Origin: Phialocephala subalpina
Lineage: Eukaryota; Ascomycota; Leotiomycetes; Helotiales; Mollisiaceae
DNA: 64,000 nt
Direction: 5' to 3'
NCBI GenBank assembly: GCA_900073065.1
Contig: FJOG01000008.1
Coordinates: forward strand, 1,569,353 to 1,633,352
Within the stretch, counting starts at the first letter, position 1. Every line of letters begins with the position of its first letter. Positions 20,695 to 32,732 of the stretch are shown here, piece by piece. Under the pieces are notes generated by a model. That model saw only the letters and a list, made by a program, of their open reading frames with translations, searched no databases and had not been told where the DNA came from. The position numbers and the translations under genes are program-made.

Positions 20695-22025
20695 ATCTAG
20701 ATAAATGGTGCCAGTACTGTCGGTGACCAGCTTAAAGGCTCAGTGTCATAGCCGATGACTTTTGGTTTCTTTTTCGCGGCTTTTCGAATGCTGGTCCACG
20801 TTGCGCGGTTTATAGATACAGATATACTTCAGCAACAAGAGGAAGAATGCTGCAAGGCTGAATGAAACGCGAAAGGTGTATTACGCCGATACCTCGCTGT
20901 ATGGTGGATTTCCGCCTCCGTGGAAAATCAGAAGAGCGACGAGGAGGACTCATTGATGTTGTTGCTGTACCGAAGAACGGGAAGACTGGATGAGTTGAAT
21001 ACCCAGGCTACCCCAGGCACCCGACTTTCGAGTACCGATTCGCTCTGTCGAGGGTATGAGATTTGTCAAACCATCAGTTCTACTGATGGTGTTGAAGCCG
21101 TTACTGTCAAAAAGATAGCTAAAGGCAGTTGTTTATGCGATGTAAGATCATAATGTCAAGGTCTCGAAACTTCACGTCACTGACGCAAGAGGATATATGC
21201 AGTCCCGTTAACCTCTCTTTTCGACCGAAAAATCTTATCTGGATGTCGAGAATGCTTTAGTACCGAAGGAATGAAGAGCTTGAAGTATTAAAGTTAAATC
21301 AATCTAAGTCGCTGGTTTTGACAGAACTATCCGTCGAACCTGAAACTACGAAGTTGCCCTTTAAAAGGTCATCCTCAGTCGTCGGATGCGACATCCGAGA
21401 AAGGCTGCTTATCGTCCGTCTCGGATGCTCCTTCTTTCTTTTCCCTCTTCAGACTCGGAAACAGCAGGTGCAATTCGAAACAACTCTTGACATGGAACCG
21501 TATTCGAACTTATCATCATGAATCTCTCTTCAAAAACAAGTGAATGAAATTTCCAAGTCCCAAACGGAAAGCCGATAGGGGTAACAAGCGAGATCTAGAA
21601 TCGAGACCATCGCCACCAAGGGGCGCCGGTGCGGCAACTATACACCTTGGCCAACCAGAACGCGTTTCCGACTGCGCGACTCAGAGGGGTGACCGACTAT
21701 TCCCATTTCCTGGCTTCGCAGCTGAAGCCTTATCAACTTTGCAAATTCTGCTTTGACTCAACAGCATCGTGGTGTCGTGTGTGGCAGCCGTTAGAAAGGG
21801 CTGGATAAGGCAGTATCGAGGACGAGGAAACGAGAGAACTAGCGACGAAGGTGTTGTGCACTGGGAACTGAACAGGCATCCCATCAAAGGTCGAACAGGA
21901 TGATATGAGCATATCGCCAGTCTGAGGACTCCGAACGTACCGAACGTATTACAGGCTCTTGCGGCTCGAGCTGGTCCCGACTGAGATCCCCTTTCTGTGT
22001 GGCGTGACGTAGACGACATCAAGCC
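20695..22025. other. long intergenic region upstream of the histidine kinase
   Basis: No gene supported. It contains a palindromic CGG-N9-CCG element at 21383-21397 with a further complementary arm at 21419-21427, listed separately. Confidence 0.45.
21383..21397. promoter_or_regulatory. palindrome CGGATG-CGA-CATCCG
   Basis: A perfect 6-bp inverted repeat with a 3-bp centre, that is CGG-N9-CCG, the geometry bound by Zn2Cys6 dimers. CATCCGAGA (21392-21400) also pairs with TCTCGGATG at 21419-21427, so an alternative hairpin is possible. It lies about 630 nt before the hybrid histidine kinase ATG. Confidence 0.4.
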
Positions 22026-25000
22026 ATGGAGAACCACCAGAACGGGGAGCTGGCTCTTAGAGCACGTGCTTCAAAAGACAACTCGAAAAGGAAGAGGTTC
22101 GACTGGCTATCTAACCCGAGTGCAGGGAACCTCACCCCATTCCAAAAGTTCATTGTGGACATTGATTGGGCAAATTCTTCTCTAGGACTTATTGGAGACT
22201 GGCCTCCCCAGCTTCGACAGATGGTCTTGCTCATTGTCCAAGACCCGTCTCCAGCTGGTGAGTGCAGACTTTCCAGCATATCGTAAACCTAACTGACTCG
22301 GCATGATAGTGATATACTGGGGTGACGAGGCAACCATTGTATACAACGAAGCATACACTGAGTTGATAGGCCAGAAACACCCAGCACTTCAAGGCCAAGA
22401 TCCCAAGATCGAGTTTGCTGAAATTTGGGACCACTTCGAAAAACTCTTAGCTAAGCAGCGAGATACATTTGAAACGGTTGTAGATGCCAACGCTTTTCTC
22501 CTTCTCCATCGACATGGATTCTATGGTAGTTATCTTCTCCTAGCACTTCTTGTCTGCAAATCCACTCAGTTAACCAACTTTAGAGGAGACATATTTCAGT
22601 TGGAAGTTCGTTCCGATCATCGGCCCAGAAGGCTGGGTAGTTGGCTCTCATGCAACCGTCGTAGAGGTTACCGACGATGTTATCCGCGAGCGTCGAGAGT
22701 CGACAGTTCGGAACCTTAGTCAACAACTCGCGGGAGCTCAAACAATCAGAGACCTGTGGAGCAAAATTATTCACGGGATTGAAGACGCAGATAAAGACAT
22801 GCCCCTTTGTCTGCTCTACTCGATAGATGACGCGGCGATCGGGTCACGAGCATCATCTAAAGCTTCCGTCAAGTCCCCACCTAAGAGTCGGCAATATTCT
22901 GAGGATAACCCTCTTTTGGCATGCCTGCTTGAAGGCTCAACTGGAATTCCTCTAGGTCACCCAGTGGCGGCTACCAGTCTTGGATCTGAGAATGAGGAGA
23001 ACTGGTTGGTGTTGCTCATCAAGAAGGCCGCGAAGGAACGAACCCCGGTGGTGTCACCTGTTTCAGACAAGGTTGAAAGAATGCTGCATGGATTGGATTG
23101 GCGTGGCTACGGTGTGCAATCGGTATGGATTTCCAATCCATCACAACTGGCTGCCGAGAATACAGCTTTCCCACTGTCTTCTCTCCTCTCTGTCAACAGC
23201 TTGCTAACCTTATTAGACCCAAGTCGCCGTATGCCCGATCATCCCAGCAGACTCCGATAATCTCCTTGCCTTCCTGGTTGTCTTCCTTAACCCCCGAAGA
23301 CCATACGACGAAGATTACCGCAACTGGCTTCACCTCCTAACTCAACAAGTCACCACCCCTCAACTCTCAGCTGTCATTCTGCGCGAAGAAGTTGAACGCC
23401 GACAATCCCTCGCCCGACTCGCCGCACTCGACCGCGAGCGTCTCTTCCGCGAACTCACAGAAAGTGAGACCAAGTTTGCACGCTTCGCTACACGCGCACC
23501 TATTGGACTGGCCATCCTCGCTCCTGATGGAACTGCTTTGTCTGCAAATGACCTTTGGAGAGATCTGACGCAGCTAGAAGTCGGGACTAATAGAGTGAAT
23601 TGGGAAGATGTACTTGCTGATGGTCAAGTCGAACCTATCCAGAAAGCGTGGGATACGATGCTGAATGAGCGGAGGAGCTTGTCTATTCAAACTGTGATGC
23701 GGAGACCATGGCAGGCGCCCGAGCTAGATACGAATGGGAATAGCAGCCAGTGGGCGAATACGGAGATTTTACTTGCGATGCATCCGGATTTCGATGACGA
23801 TGGCGAGGTTTGTACTGTGATGAGCTGTATCACGGATATTAGGTGAGTGCTGAATTGAGTGTTCCTTGAAGGTGATGTTCTGACGTTGGTAGTGGTTTGA
23901 AATGGTCGGAGAGTCAACTGAGGAGGAAGATGGTGCAAGCGCTCGAGATGAAAAAGCAACAGGAACGCTTCATCGACATGACATCGTGAGTTAAATTCCC
24001 TTCTCCTCCCAGTCGCGATGGGTGGTCTTCCACCACGTGATAGCACTCCTTTCTCATTTCCGATATTCTCGCTTCCCTCGAGCTGACCGAAGGGGGCTGA
24101 TCATCTCTTCTCGTCTGATTCACGCCCATGCACCTACTGACAATTCTCTCCAGACACGAAATGCGCAACCCTCTCTCCGCTTTAATCGGCTGCGCCGACG
24201 AAATCATCGCCTCCCTCAATGACTTTCGCCGCAACCTAATCACCACCTCCAACCCCTCCTCCATCTCCCAGTCCGGACCAAGTCCATCTCCATCAACCTC
24301 TCTCCACCTCATCAGTGAAGCTATCGAAGCAGCCGATACCATCATCTACTGCGCAATGCACCAAAAACGCATAATAGACGACATACTCACTCTCTCCCGC
24401 CTCGACGCCAACCTCCTCGTCGTCTCGCCAGAACCCTGTCAACCAATTTCCCTGATTCGCTCCGCTCTCAAAATGTTCGAAGCAGAATTAAAGCGCGCAT
24501 CCACCTCCCTTTCCGTTATAGAAGAGCCTTCCCTAAAATCGCTCTCTATATCTTGGACCCTCCTTGACCCTTCGCGAGTTCTCCAAGTCCTCATCAATCT
24601 AATGACCAATGCTATAAAATTCACCAGAACGGAAAATAAGAGAGAGATCAAGATTACGACGGGTGCTAGTTTGACGAAACCGAGTGAGAAAAATGCATTC
24701 GGTGTTCAATACGTCCGCAAATCCAACGCCGCACCCGATCAGACATCAAATTCCGAATGGGGAGACGGCGAATTGATCTTCCTTTGCATAACAGTCGAAG
24801 ACACCGGCCGCGGCCTAGACTCAGCCGAGATCAAAAACCTCTTCCATCTCTTCGCCCAAGCTTCTCCAAAAACCCACCAAACATATGGCGGCTCCGGTCT
24901 CGGATTATTCATCTCTCGCCAACTCGTCGAAATGCAAGGAGGAGAAATCGGCGTAGCAAGCCAAGCAGGAAAAGGATCAACCTTCCAATTCTATGTCAAG

Positions 25001-25912
25001 ACGAGACGAACTTCTCCTTCATCCAAGTCGGTCGAGAATGGAAACGCGGAGGAGGCGAGAGGAGGCAGCAAAGATTTCCAGCTTTTAGTGAGAGAAGATG
25101 CGTTGAGGGAAGCCTGTGCGGTGGAGGTATCCGCCTTGCAGAACGGGACTAAGATGCCAAATCTGGAGAAGGAGAATATTGTTCCTCTAAGCCCACGACT
25201 GCCGAAAGAGAAGGAGATTGTGTTTCATATCCTAGTCGTGGAAGACAATCTTGTCAACCAAAAAGTCGTCTCGAAACAACTCCGGAAAGCGGGACATGTA
25301 GTCGAAGTCGCAAATCATGGCGAGGAAGCTCTTGCCTTCCTCCGTCGCTCCGAGTTTTGGTCCGGCTCCTCTCTTCCCACCTCTAATCCTCCTCAGCCCA
25401 TCAACACTACCTCCTCCGACCACACCACCCTGCCAAACGAAGAAGCAGAAGTAGAAATGAGGGGAGGAGAAAAGCTAAGTGTGATATTGATGGACCTCGA
25501 AATGCCAGTAATGGACGGAATCGAATGCGTGAAAACGATCAGAACTTTACAAGAAGAAGGAAGAATAAGGGGACATGTGCCTATTATTGCTGTGACCGCG
25601 AATGCGAGGAAGGATCGGATTTTGAGGAGTTTGGAGGCTGGGATGGTTAGTTCTTTTCTTGCTTTCCCTTTTCTTGCCTTTCCCTCTAGGTTGGCATTGG
25701 CATTTGCCTGAGGAGGAGCATCAGAGAATTGTCCCACTTGGGAGGAAATGAATTGGAAGAGGAAATTGTATGGTTTGGCTAACAAATGATAGGACGATGT
25801 AACGACGAAACCATATCGGATTAATGATATGTTGAAGCAGATTGAGAAGTTGGTTGCTAAGCACACGAGCGGTGCGCCACCTTTATGGCCGATCCACACT
25901 CATCCTACTTGA
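22026..25912 (+). CDS. hybrid histidine kinase (PAS-like, HK, receiver)
   Basis: Seven exons: 22026-22257, 22310-22525, 22584-23122, 23217-23842, 23893-23985, 24154-25645, 25793-25912, all in phase, giving 1105 residues. The N-terminal PAS-like region shows DPSPAVIYWGDEATIVYNEA and LIGQKHPALQGQDP. A GAF-like middle part follows, then a second PAS-like segment (ATRAPIGLAILAPDGTALSA). The phosphoacceptor H-box is MTSHEMRNPLSALIG (His about 570), followed by N-box INLMTNAIKFT, G1 EDTGRGLD and G2 GGSGLGLFISRQLVE. The receiver has VVEDNLVNQK, phospho-Asp in LMDLEMPVMDG (about 1016) and the conserved Lys in TTKPY. No membrane segment, so likely a soluble sensor passing phosphate through an HPt protein. 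The H-box Ser codon is split by the 168-nt fifth intron. Confidence 0.92.
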
Positions 25913-26526
25913 GGAGCGACAAGTCAAGATGTTGATCACAAATATGGCGAAGAGGAGGAAGAGGATGTTTAACACGCCTGGGACATTTTCGGAAGACGAT
26001 TCACTAGTGGAGCGGGATTATCAAACGTCGGAGCGGAAGATATCATAAATTTGGGCCGGGAGGCTGGGACTTGGCATTCGGCAGCGTAGCTCTCTGCTAG
26101 ATCAGGAGTTGGAGATGTTATTGCATGAATGACACACGGCGCACATTGATTCGCATGTTGAGGAGTTTGGGGTAGATATTTGATATTCGTGAATCGTTTT
26201 CGGTTGTCTCTATGTTCGTGATTCGTAATAAGGTACAAGTATATATGTTCGTGAAGGTATCTTTTGTATATAGCGTTCGACTGGTTCGAGATCTGTCGTG
26301 TAGATTCGTAAGAGGAGGGCCGAGAAATCATTTCTTGACTTCCAGGAAGTATAGTTCCAGCAAAATACTTGCTGCTCTAGGCACCATTGATGGGGTGAGT
26401 TTGCAGTAGTGGTTTCTGTGTTGATGTCAGTCCTATTCTCGGTACCTCATATCTATATCGATCTTCCATTTCTGGCACCACATTCAAACCGATGTGGAAG
26501 AGATGAAGCAAAAGGAAAGGAAGAAC
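25913..26526. other. intergenic, convergent 3' ends
   Basis: Lies between the 3' ends of the histidine kinase (plus) and the proline-rich gene (minus). No gene seen. Confidence 0.4.
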
Positions 26527-27498
26527 TCACACCCCCATAAGCAAAATCTTCATAATCCCATCCAGCGGCCCCTTCTTCGTCCCCCCGAACCCCACAAAAT
26601 GATCCAACCCGTATCCCCACTCCTTCCCTTCTTCCAGTTTCTCAGCACCTTTTTCAACCTCTTTTTCAATCTTCCCTTTTGCGTCCTTTCCCTTACCCAC
26701 AGCTTCTTCCCATCTAGCCTTGCCACCACCCATCCCCTCAATAATTCCTCCACCAACCATTCCCATCGCAGCACCAAGTCCCTTCACCCAGCCTATTTCT
26801 CCTAATAATTTCCCGAGTCCCAAAGCTTTCGCGCCCTTTACTAACCCCGCACCAGCTAATAGCGGTAAGAAGCTGGCGAGACCGGCTTTTATAGGATTCT
26901 TTTGTGCCCAGCGTAAAAGAGAGCGGAGCCATGAAGAGAGCTTTGCGAGCATGCGTTTTATAAAGCCGGGACGGGGTGTGGGGCGATTGAGGGAGTAGGG
27001 TGAGGGAAGGGGGTTTGTTGGAGAGAAATATATTGGTCGGGGGGGTGGGGTTCGAGTTTTTGTTCGTGAAGGGCGTTGGTATGGGTTGGGTGTGTTGGGG
27101 GATACTCTGCCGGAATTCGATCGTCCATTTCCATTTTGAGGAAAGGAAGGTCGTTGACTTGGAGGGTTGTAGTATGGATTCGGTTTCGTGTTCGAATTTT
27201 GGATTGGAGAGGATTTTCGACGGGGAGGTAGGTATTCGTAGGATGTTGTTGTGGTTGCGATAGGATGATCGTTTGGAGGATGAGAGGAGGGGTCCCAGTG
27301 TGTGGGTGAAGCTGGTGTGCTGTAGCTTTGTTTGTAGTATGTATCTTGAGCTGGAAGCTTGCTGGAGGAGTGAGGTTGTGTGTCTTGGTAGTAGGTGTCT
27401 TGGGCAGGGAGTTTGGGGGAGAATGGGTGGTAGGTTGAGGATGTGTGTTTAGGGGATGAGGTTGGAGGGGGTGTTGGGTATTGTTCGTAGGTTGCCAT
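26527..27498 (-). CDS. proline-rich hypothetical protein
   Basis: Intronless, 323 residues from ATG 27498, which has a favourable context (ACAACATGG). The frame stays open for another 150 codons upstream with an ATG at 27948, but that part is pyrimidine-rich and I take it as leader. The N-terminal half is Pro/Ser/Tyr-rich with a repeated KLPAQDTYY. A basic stretch (GFIKRMLAKLSSWLRSLLRW) follows, then a Gly/Ala/Leu-rich hydrophobic segment (GLASFLPLLAGAGLVKGAKA, then GLGAAMGMVGGGIIEGMGGG) and a charged coiled-coil tail. It may associate with membranes through the Gly-rich part. No known family recognised. Confidence 0.7.
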   Translation of the reverse strand: MATYEQYPTPPPTSSPKHTSSTYHPFSPKLPAQDTYYQDTQPHSSSKLPAQDTYYKQSYSTPASPTHWDPSSHPPNDHPIATTTTSYEYLPPRRKSSPIQNSNTKPNPYYNPPSQRPSFPQNGNGRSNSGRVSPNTPNPYQRPSRTKTRTPPPRPIYFSPTNPLPSPYSLNRPTPRPGFIKRMLAKLSSWLRSLLRWAQKNPIKAGLASFLPLLAGAGLVKGAKALGLGKLLGEIGWVKGLGAAMGMVGGGIIEGMGGGKARWEEAVGKGKDAKGKIEKEVEKGAEKLEEGKEWGYGLDHFVGFGGTKKGPLDGIMKILLMGV

Positions 27499-28303
27499 GT
27501 TGTCTGTTGGCCAATCAAGCTCTGACTGCTCGTACAATGCTTCCTGAGGTGGAGAGAGAAGAGAGAAGAGAGCTCTCAATTGAAACCAGCAGAAGTGAAG
27601 AATAAGGGAAAAGAGAAAAGAGAAAAGGAAGTCAGTGACCAACAAGTGATGTTTTACTTTTTCGGGTCTCCGGGCTCTGGGTGGTTGGTGATGGGTCGGA
27701 TTGGCGGTGTGTGAGAGACCAATGGAGCGAGAAGAGAAGCTGCAGCTTCGAGAGTGGAGTCGACCCTGCCAAGCCGGATCGGTCTTAGCTCCCGGGAAAA
27801 GTGGAGAGCTGGTGGCTGGATGAACAAAAGGAGGAGACAGGAGTTTCAAGCTGTCCGATGTTTTGCAATTGACTTTTATATTCTCGAAGATAATTTTATG
27901 ACATATCGTGTGTCCCTTCGTACTAACGTCCCTTCTCGTCTGGAACATTGGAAGAAGTGCAGTTCGCCGAGTCAGAATCGTAGGGTAGGCTGACCATTAA
28001 ACTACCTATGAAAACATTGCAAAAGGTCACGGCTCGACAAACAGAGCTCAGAAAGTTTGAAATTCCATTGCATTGCCATATCTTTGATCGTGGGTATATA
28101 GCTACATGGCGAAACCTGCGATGCAGAGCTCAATGCAGAAAAGCTCCCAATAATAGTAGTACAGGGCAGACCATCCTGCCATATCCAGACATATGTCCAT
28201 ATCAACCCATCCCAAGCATCCAAACCACCAGAAGACAATCTGAATGCAACGACCACCGCAGCCTAGAAGCTCAACCGACAAAAATCACCTCAGTCAGGAG
28301 CTC
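27499..28303. other. intergenic
   Basis: Includes the open leader of the proline-rich gene. No independent gene seen. Confidence 0.35.
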
Positions 28304-30264
28304 CTAGCGCCACATATCAATCTGACTTCCCCTCCGCTTATGCCCCTTCTCACCAGCTGAACTACTCGGTCGTCCACCATCCGCCGGCACAGCAAGGAAA
28401 CCACCAAATCCATTACCTACAATAACACTCCTCCTCGCACCAGCTTGGTTACCCCAACTCTTACTCATATTCTCACTCAGGCCATAGCTACTGACTGGTC
28501 TTGGAGCCGTCGCACTACCTCGTCTGCCTCGTGCTGGAGGTTGAACCTTTGAGAAGTTCCACTCCATCTCGTCGAGTCCTTTGCTGTAGACTTCTAGTTC
28601 TTGGTTCAGACCTGGTCCTGTTTGCATCTTTGCGAAAGGGTTGTTGGAGCTGAATCTGTTGGTGTTTTGCGCGAAGGGGTTTTGTGGGGGAGTGAAGTTG
28701 TCGGGGTCGGACATGAAGGGTGCGGCAGGAGGTCGGAAATCGATGAGGGATTCGGGGAAGTCGGGATCTAGATAACAGTTAGTATTACTGGCCCAGATCC
28801 TACAATGAATATGCGCTTACCTCGAACGTAAAGCTCTTTGAGATTGGGTAGGCTACCAGACAAGAGCGACCTAGTTAAGTAGGCATAATAGCTGGCAGTC
28901 GTATTGGCGTACGAGTTGGCAGATGTAACGGCGGAAATTTCGTAGTGGAAGACTTCTAATGACTTCGATTGGAGAGGAGGGATATTGCTGCTGGCTGGGA
29001 ACGAACTTGTCACTGACTCAACGAGGGTCAGATGGTGAAGAGCTGGAGCAGCAGCCAGAATCTGGTGAAGTGTTCCTGGTTGTATGCCCGTCGCCGTCAA
29101 AGACAACGTCTTCAATGCATCCTGCGTATCCGATCGGAAGAGGTACGAGGTGAGTCCATCTGCCGTAACGTTCGGGGTGTTCTCGAAAACGAGCTCCGTC
29201 AGAGCAGGGAAAGGAGGAAGGATATCGCTGTGTCGGAAGAGATCATCATGGAATGCCTTCATATCCGTAACCTTGAGAGCATGGATATTCGGCAGAGAGC
29301 CAAGTGCTCGCCGCATAATGTTCGAATCCATATTCAATTTCGACAGCTCCAACACCTCCAGATTCCTCCAGACCGTGCCATCCGCCAACATTTCCAGACT
29401 TCTCTCAGCCCCACCAATATATGTCATCTTTCGAATATCAGGACATCGTGCTTGAACCTCTTGCTTCAATGTATTGCATGATGGATCATCCATAAATAGT
29501 CCTTCCGGTAGATCAACATATCGCAGATTCGAGCATACCGCAACCGTCCGCGCAAGATCTGGCTTGCAAGTCTCCCTCGTCATATACGGTATCTTCAGAA
29601 ACTGCACATGCAGCGCCAATGTACTTTGGTTATCCCGCAAAGTCCTAGCCAGGAACTTCAACCTCGCAGCAGCCGTATCTTCCGGTTCAGCATTCTTATT
29701 GAAGTGACTTCGACGTTTGCGCTTCTCGGCAAGGATATCTTCGCGTTCGCAATAATGTACAGGATCGATGCGTATGCTGTGGTATCTGCAGAGGCGCCAT
29801 CAGTGACAGTTCATTCAAGCCTCGTTCGTTCAATATAAAACTTACATCACTTTCGTAGCCAGGGTCCGCCATCGTCTCGACACTTGCGCACAGTGAGAAA
29901 GATCCCGCAAGTCGCATAACATGCACGTATCCTCGACCGCCGACTGTTCGCAGCTCTCATAGGTCTCGTCCTTGGTATGCGGACAGACAAACGCAAAGAT
30001 GCGCTCCAGTATGGGACCCGGCAGCGTCGCGACGATTTGACTTTGAGCGGTCGCGGGAGGGGTATAGACCGGTTGGTAAGTCCGAGAGAAGTCTTGCCCG
30101 TTGGCAGACGGCTTCTTCTCCCTCTTCCCCTTCTTGAACCACCGCATGATCTTAAATCGCGCCAGCTTGCCTTTGAAGCCGCCCTTTTGCGAGCTCGTAG
30201 GAGTGGGAGGGGGAAAGGGAAGGGAGAAGGATCTTTGGGAGCTTATTGATGATCTGGTAGCCAT
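28304..30264 (-). CDS. F-box / leucine-rich-repeat protein
   Basis: Exons 29846-30264, 28821-29785 and 28304-28767 (introns of 60 and 53 nt, phases agree) give 615 residues. A basic Ser/Pro-rich N-terminus is followed by an F-box at about 78-140: VATLPGPILERIFAFVCPH, an insert with CxxC-like cysteines, then DLRDLSHCAQVSRRWRTLAT and the YHSIRID element that often follows. From about 190 to 460 come irregular leucine-rich repeats (LRYVDLPEGL, NLEVLELSKL, NIHALKVTDM, ALTELVFENT, ALKTLSLTAT, LHHLTLVESV, NLKELYVRDP). The tail is Asn/Pro/Ser-rich. F-box proteins bind Skp1 in SCF ubiquitin ligases and select substrates through the repeats. The substrate is unknown. Confidence 0.88.
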
Positions 30265-31200
30265 AGCTGCGCTGGTAAGGGTCCCAAGGCTGAATGGCAG
30301 GGATTATCGTTGGTGGCTGGGAATTTCAGGGGGAGCGAATCGGCGCCCGTATTTTAAATGTTGACGGCGAGGTGTTTCCCCTTTTTGTTTGTAGTTGGGA
30401 AAACACGAAGAAAGATTCATGATTTGTTGGCAAAGAGTTGGAGTTAGAGTTGGAGTTGAAGTTGGCATCTTCGCCTAGTCGGCGAAAGAGACTCAACAAG
30501 CTCTTCGTTACAAAGTGAATCGAGCTCTTGACTGTCGTCGCGGCCAGTGCTTCATGACCTGCAAATTCTCCACCGAAGCACTGACGGTGATGAACGAGAT
30601 CACGACACTCCACCTGGGGCCCCACGCTCGCTATTCTGCTACAAGAGCCGCCGGCATTGAGATTTTGCATCATAAGCTGCTGATGTATACATTAATTTCC
30701 GCGAAGCTTGATTATTCACAACCTTGGCTGGTGCCGGGTCCCATGACGGTTGTGGTGACGAGGCAAAATGAGGAGCAAATCTTTTGTCGCTCAGAATGTC
30801 CAACTTCTGGTCAAACATTGAACACGCTCAAGTGAGTCTACAAGTGTTTCACTGATGTTTGGACTTGGAAAGTAACGTGTTGTTCGCAGATTTAATTTCT
30901 ATCTAAGGAGAGGCTGCTCGTGTGCCTCCTACCGTATTTGATGATTGATTTTGTAATTCTTCTGCTTGATATTGCGAGAGGCGTTTCGGCGACTTCTAGA
31001 TATAGATCACTATGTGATACCAACGAAGAAGTTTCCTGTTATGTGTCAGTAGTAGGATGTTATGTTACCGTTGCCCAGATATTATTCCCGTCGCCTTTCC
31101 GTGCGGTGTTGATGAGTGTCCAGCCCTTAGCCTTTTTGTCCCAATGTCCCATTACAATACAGTAATCCTACTCCTCTTGCTCCTTCACGACGTTCTTATT
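30265..31200. other. intergenic
   Basis: No gene supported on either strand. Confidence 0.4.
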
Positions 31201-32732
31201 CTATTGTCCGCAGCAGTCGCAGCCAATATTATGCTTCGGCATTGGTGTACCTCCCAGTCGTACTCTCTCGTGCTCCTTGAATGCTGGAACACCAACCTGA
31301 AGGTACCAACCTCCAAAGTCTGACTTGTTATCCTCGACCCACTTCTCAACTTGATGCCAGGCCCATGTACCAACGATCTCAGCTGGTCCAACACAGAAGG
31401 GGAGAATGATTTCGTTAGTGTAGAAAGAACGCGCATAGTACTGGGGTTTGCCATATTTTGTCGTCACGTCGTAATGTATGAGCTCATCCATCATCCACAT
31501 TGCTGGGTTTCCCGCCGCCTGTCGAGCATGGAGATTGATAAGTGTCAACTTCGTGTTCTCCTTGACGCCTTTGTTCTCTTGTCGTCGCTGAAAGCGAGGT
31601 ACACGATCCTCGGCAATCTCATGGAGAGACGTTGAGGTTGAAATGAAGGGAGTCTTGAAACGGTTGCCCCAATTGGCATGGGCTTGGAGCCAGAATTGAC
31701 GATTAACCTTAGAGTTGAGCATGTTCGCAGAACCTCCAGACAGGAAGCCGACTCGGAAGTCTTTGATCTGGCACTGGCTCATCTCATCCCAAGCACGCAT
31801 GACCAAGCCTGGCATTTCAGACTTGCTTTTCTTTGTGGGGAGCCAAGGGCGCGCCTTCTCTTCGTCTCCTCCGAGTCGCTTGGTGTGCTCCTCCGCAGTC
31901 TTCGGATGGGATACTTGCTGAGTTTTTGGTCCGCTGTTAGGTTGCATGGCTTTGATATACTTCTCCTCCATTACCTCAACCATTGACAGACAATCATCAA
32001 GGTGATCTTGCTTCAGTGCCGGCTTGGCAAAGATCAGACTATTTATGAGGTCTTTGACGATCATTCGGTGCTGCTTCAATCGGTGGAGTGCCTTCTTCTC
32101 GACCTTGCTCAGTCCTGGTGGGGTTGTAGAAGTATTTCCTCCTGCGTGGTCGTCCGGGTGCTTGCGCTTCTTGGATGTCTCGCTCGTGTCATTCTCAGCA
32201 CTCTTCTTTGGCCCACTCTCGGGGTCATCGTTCATGCATTTGTTGATTTCGGAGGTGGAAGGGTCCTGGCAAGGGCGACTGCAAGTCGACGCCTCAGCAT
32301 CGCCATCTTCGCCGAGTCGACGCTTCTTCTCGGTGTGCTCGATGACCTCCTCATCATTCTGTTGGTTGGCTCCTGTTTCAAGTGGAATGTCAAGAAGTAA
32401 GGAATCTTTAGGAGGTTGAGCGGTTGCCGATACTTTGGGGGAATCTTTGGGGTTCTCTTGGTACTTGTGCTTTTGTCTGATGGCCTGTAATTGTTCTAAG
32501 TGAGGTCAGCATGTGCTCATGAGAGCTTTTGGCAGTGTGAAAACAAACCAGGAGTCAACTTATTCCTCTTCTCCCATGCACTCCAATTCTGCTCAGACTC
32601 AGCTTCGGTCAGTTCCTTAATCGTCTTGGCCTTCTTGACTCTCTTGACTGTCTCGCCCTTCTTGCCCTTCTTGACTTGCTTGGCAATCTCGGCCTTCTCG
32701 GGCTTTCTGATCTTGTAGACTCTCTTCGCCAT
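31201..32732 (-). CDS. DUF7587-type protein with ART-like layout
   Basis: Exons 32549-32732 and 31201-32495 (GTTTGT...TTAG intron, 53 nt, phase 1) give 492 residues. The N-terminus is Lys-rich (MAKRVYKIRKPEKAEIAKQV, KKGKKGETVKRVKKAKT) and a second basic patch KKRRLGED may direct it to the nucleus. A charged helix-rich middle follows. The C-terminal domain (about 305-490) resembles the fungal DUF7587 group: DFRVGFLSGGS, TPFISTSTSLHEI, LTLINLHA, YTNEIILPFCV. The order Arg309, Ser-Thr-Ser about 347 and Glu423 resembles the R-S-E triad of ADP-ribosyltransferase folds; that is my inference and no activity is shown. It ends in CDCCGQ. The gene lies next to a run of small zinc-motif genes. Second exon is clearly continuous with the first. 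Confidence 0.75.

Noticed and set aside
24022..24222. Separate small ORF inside the histidine kinase
   Set aside because: Lies in the 168-nt intron and in a shifted frame of the next exon.
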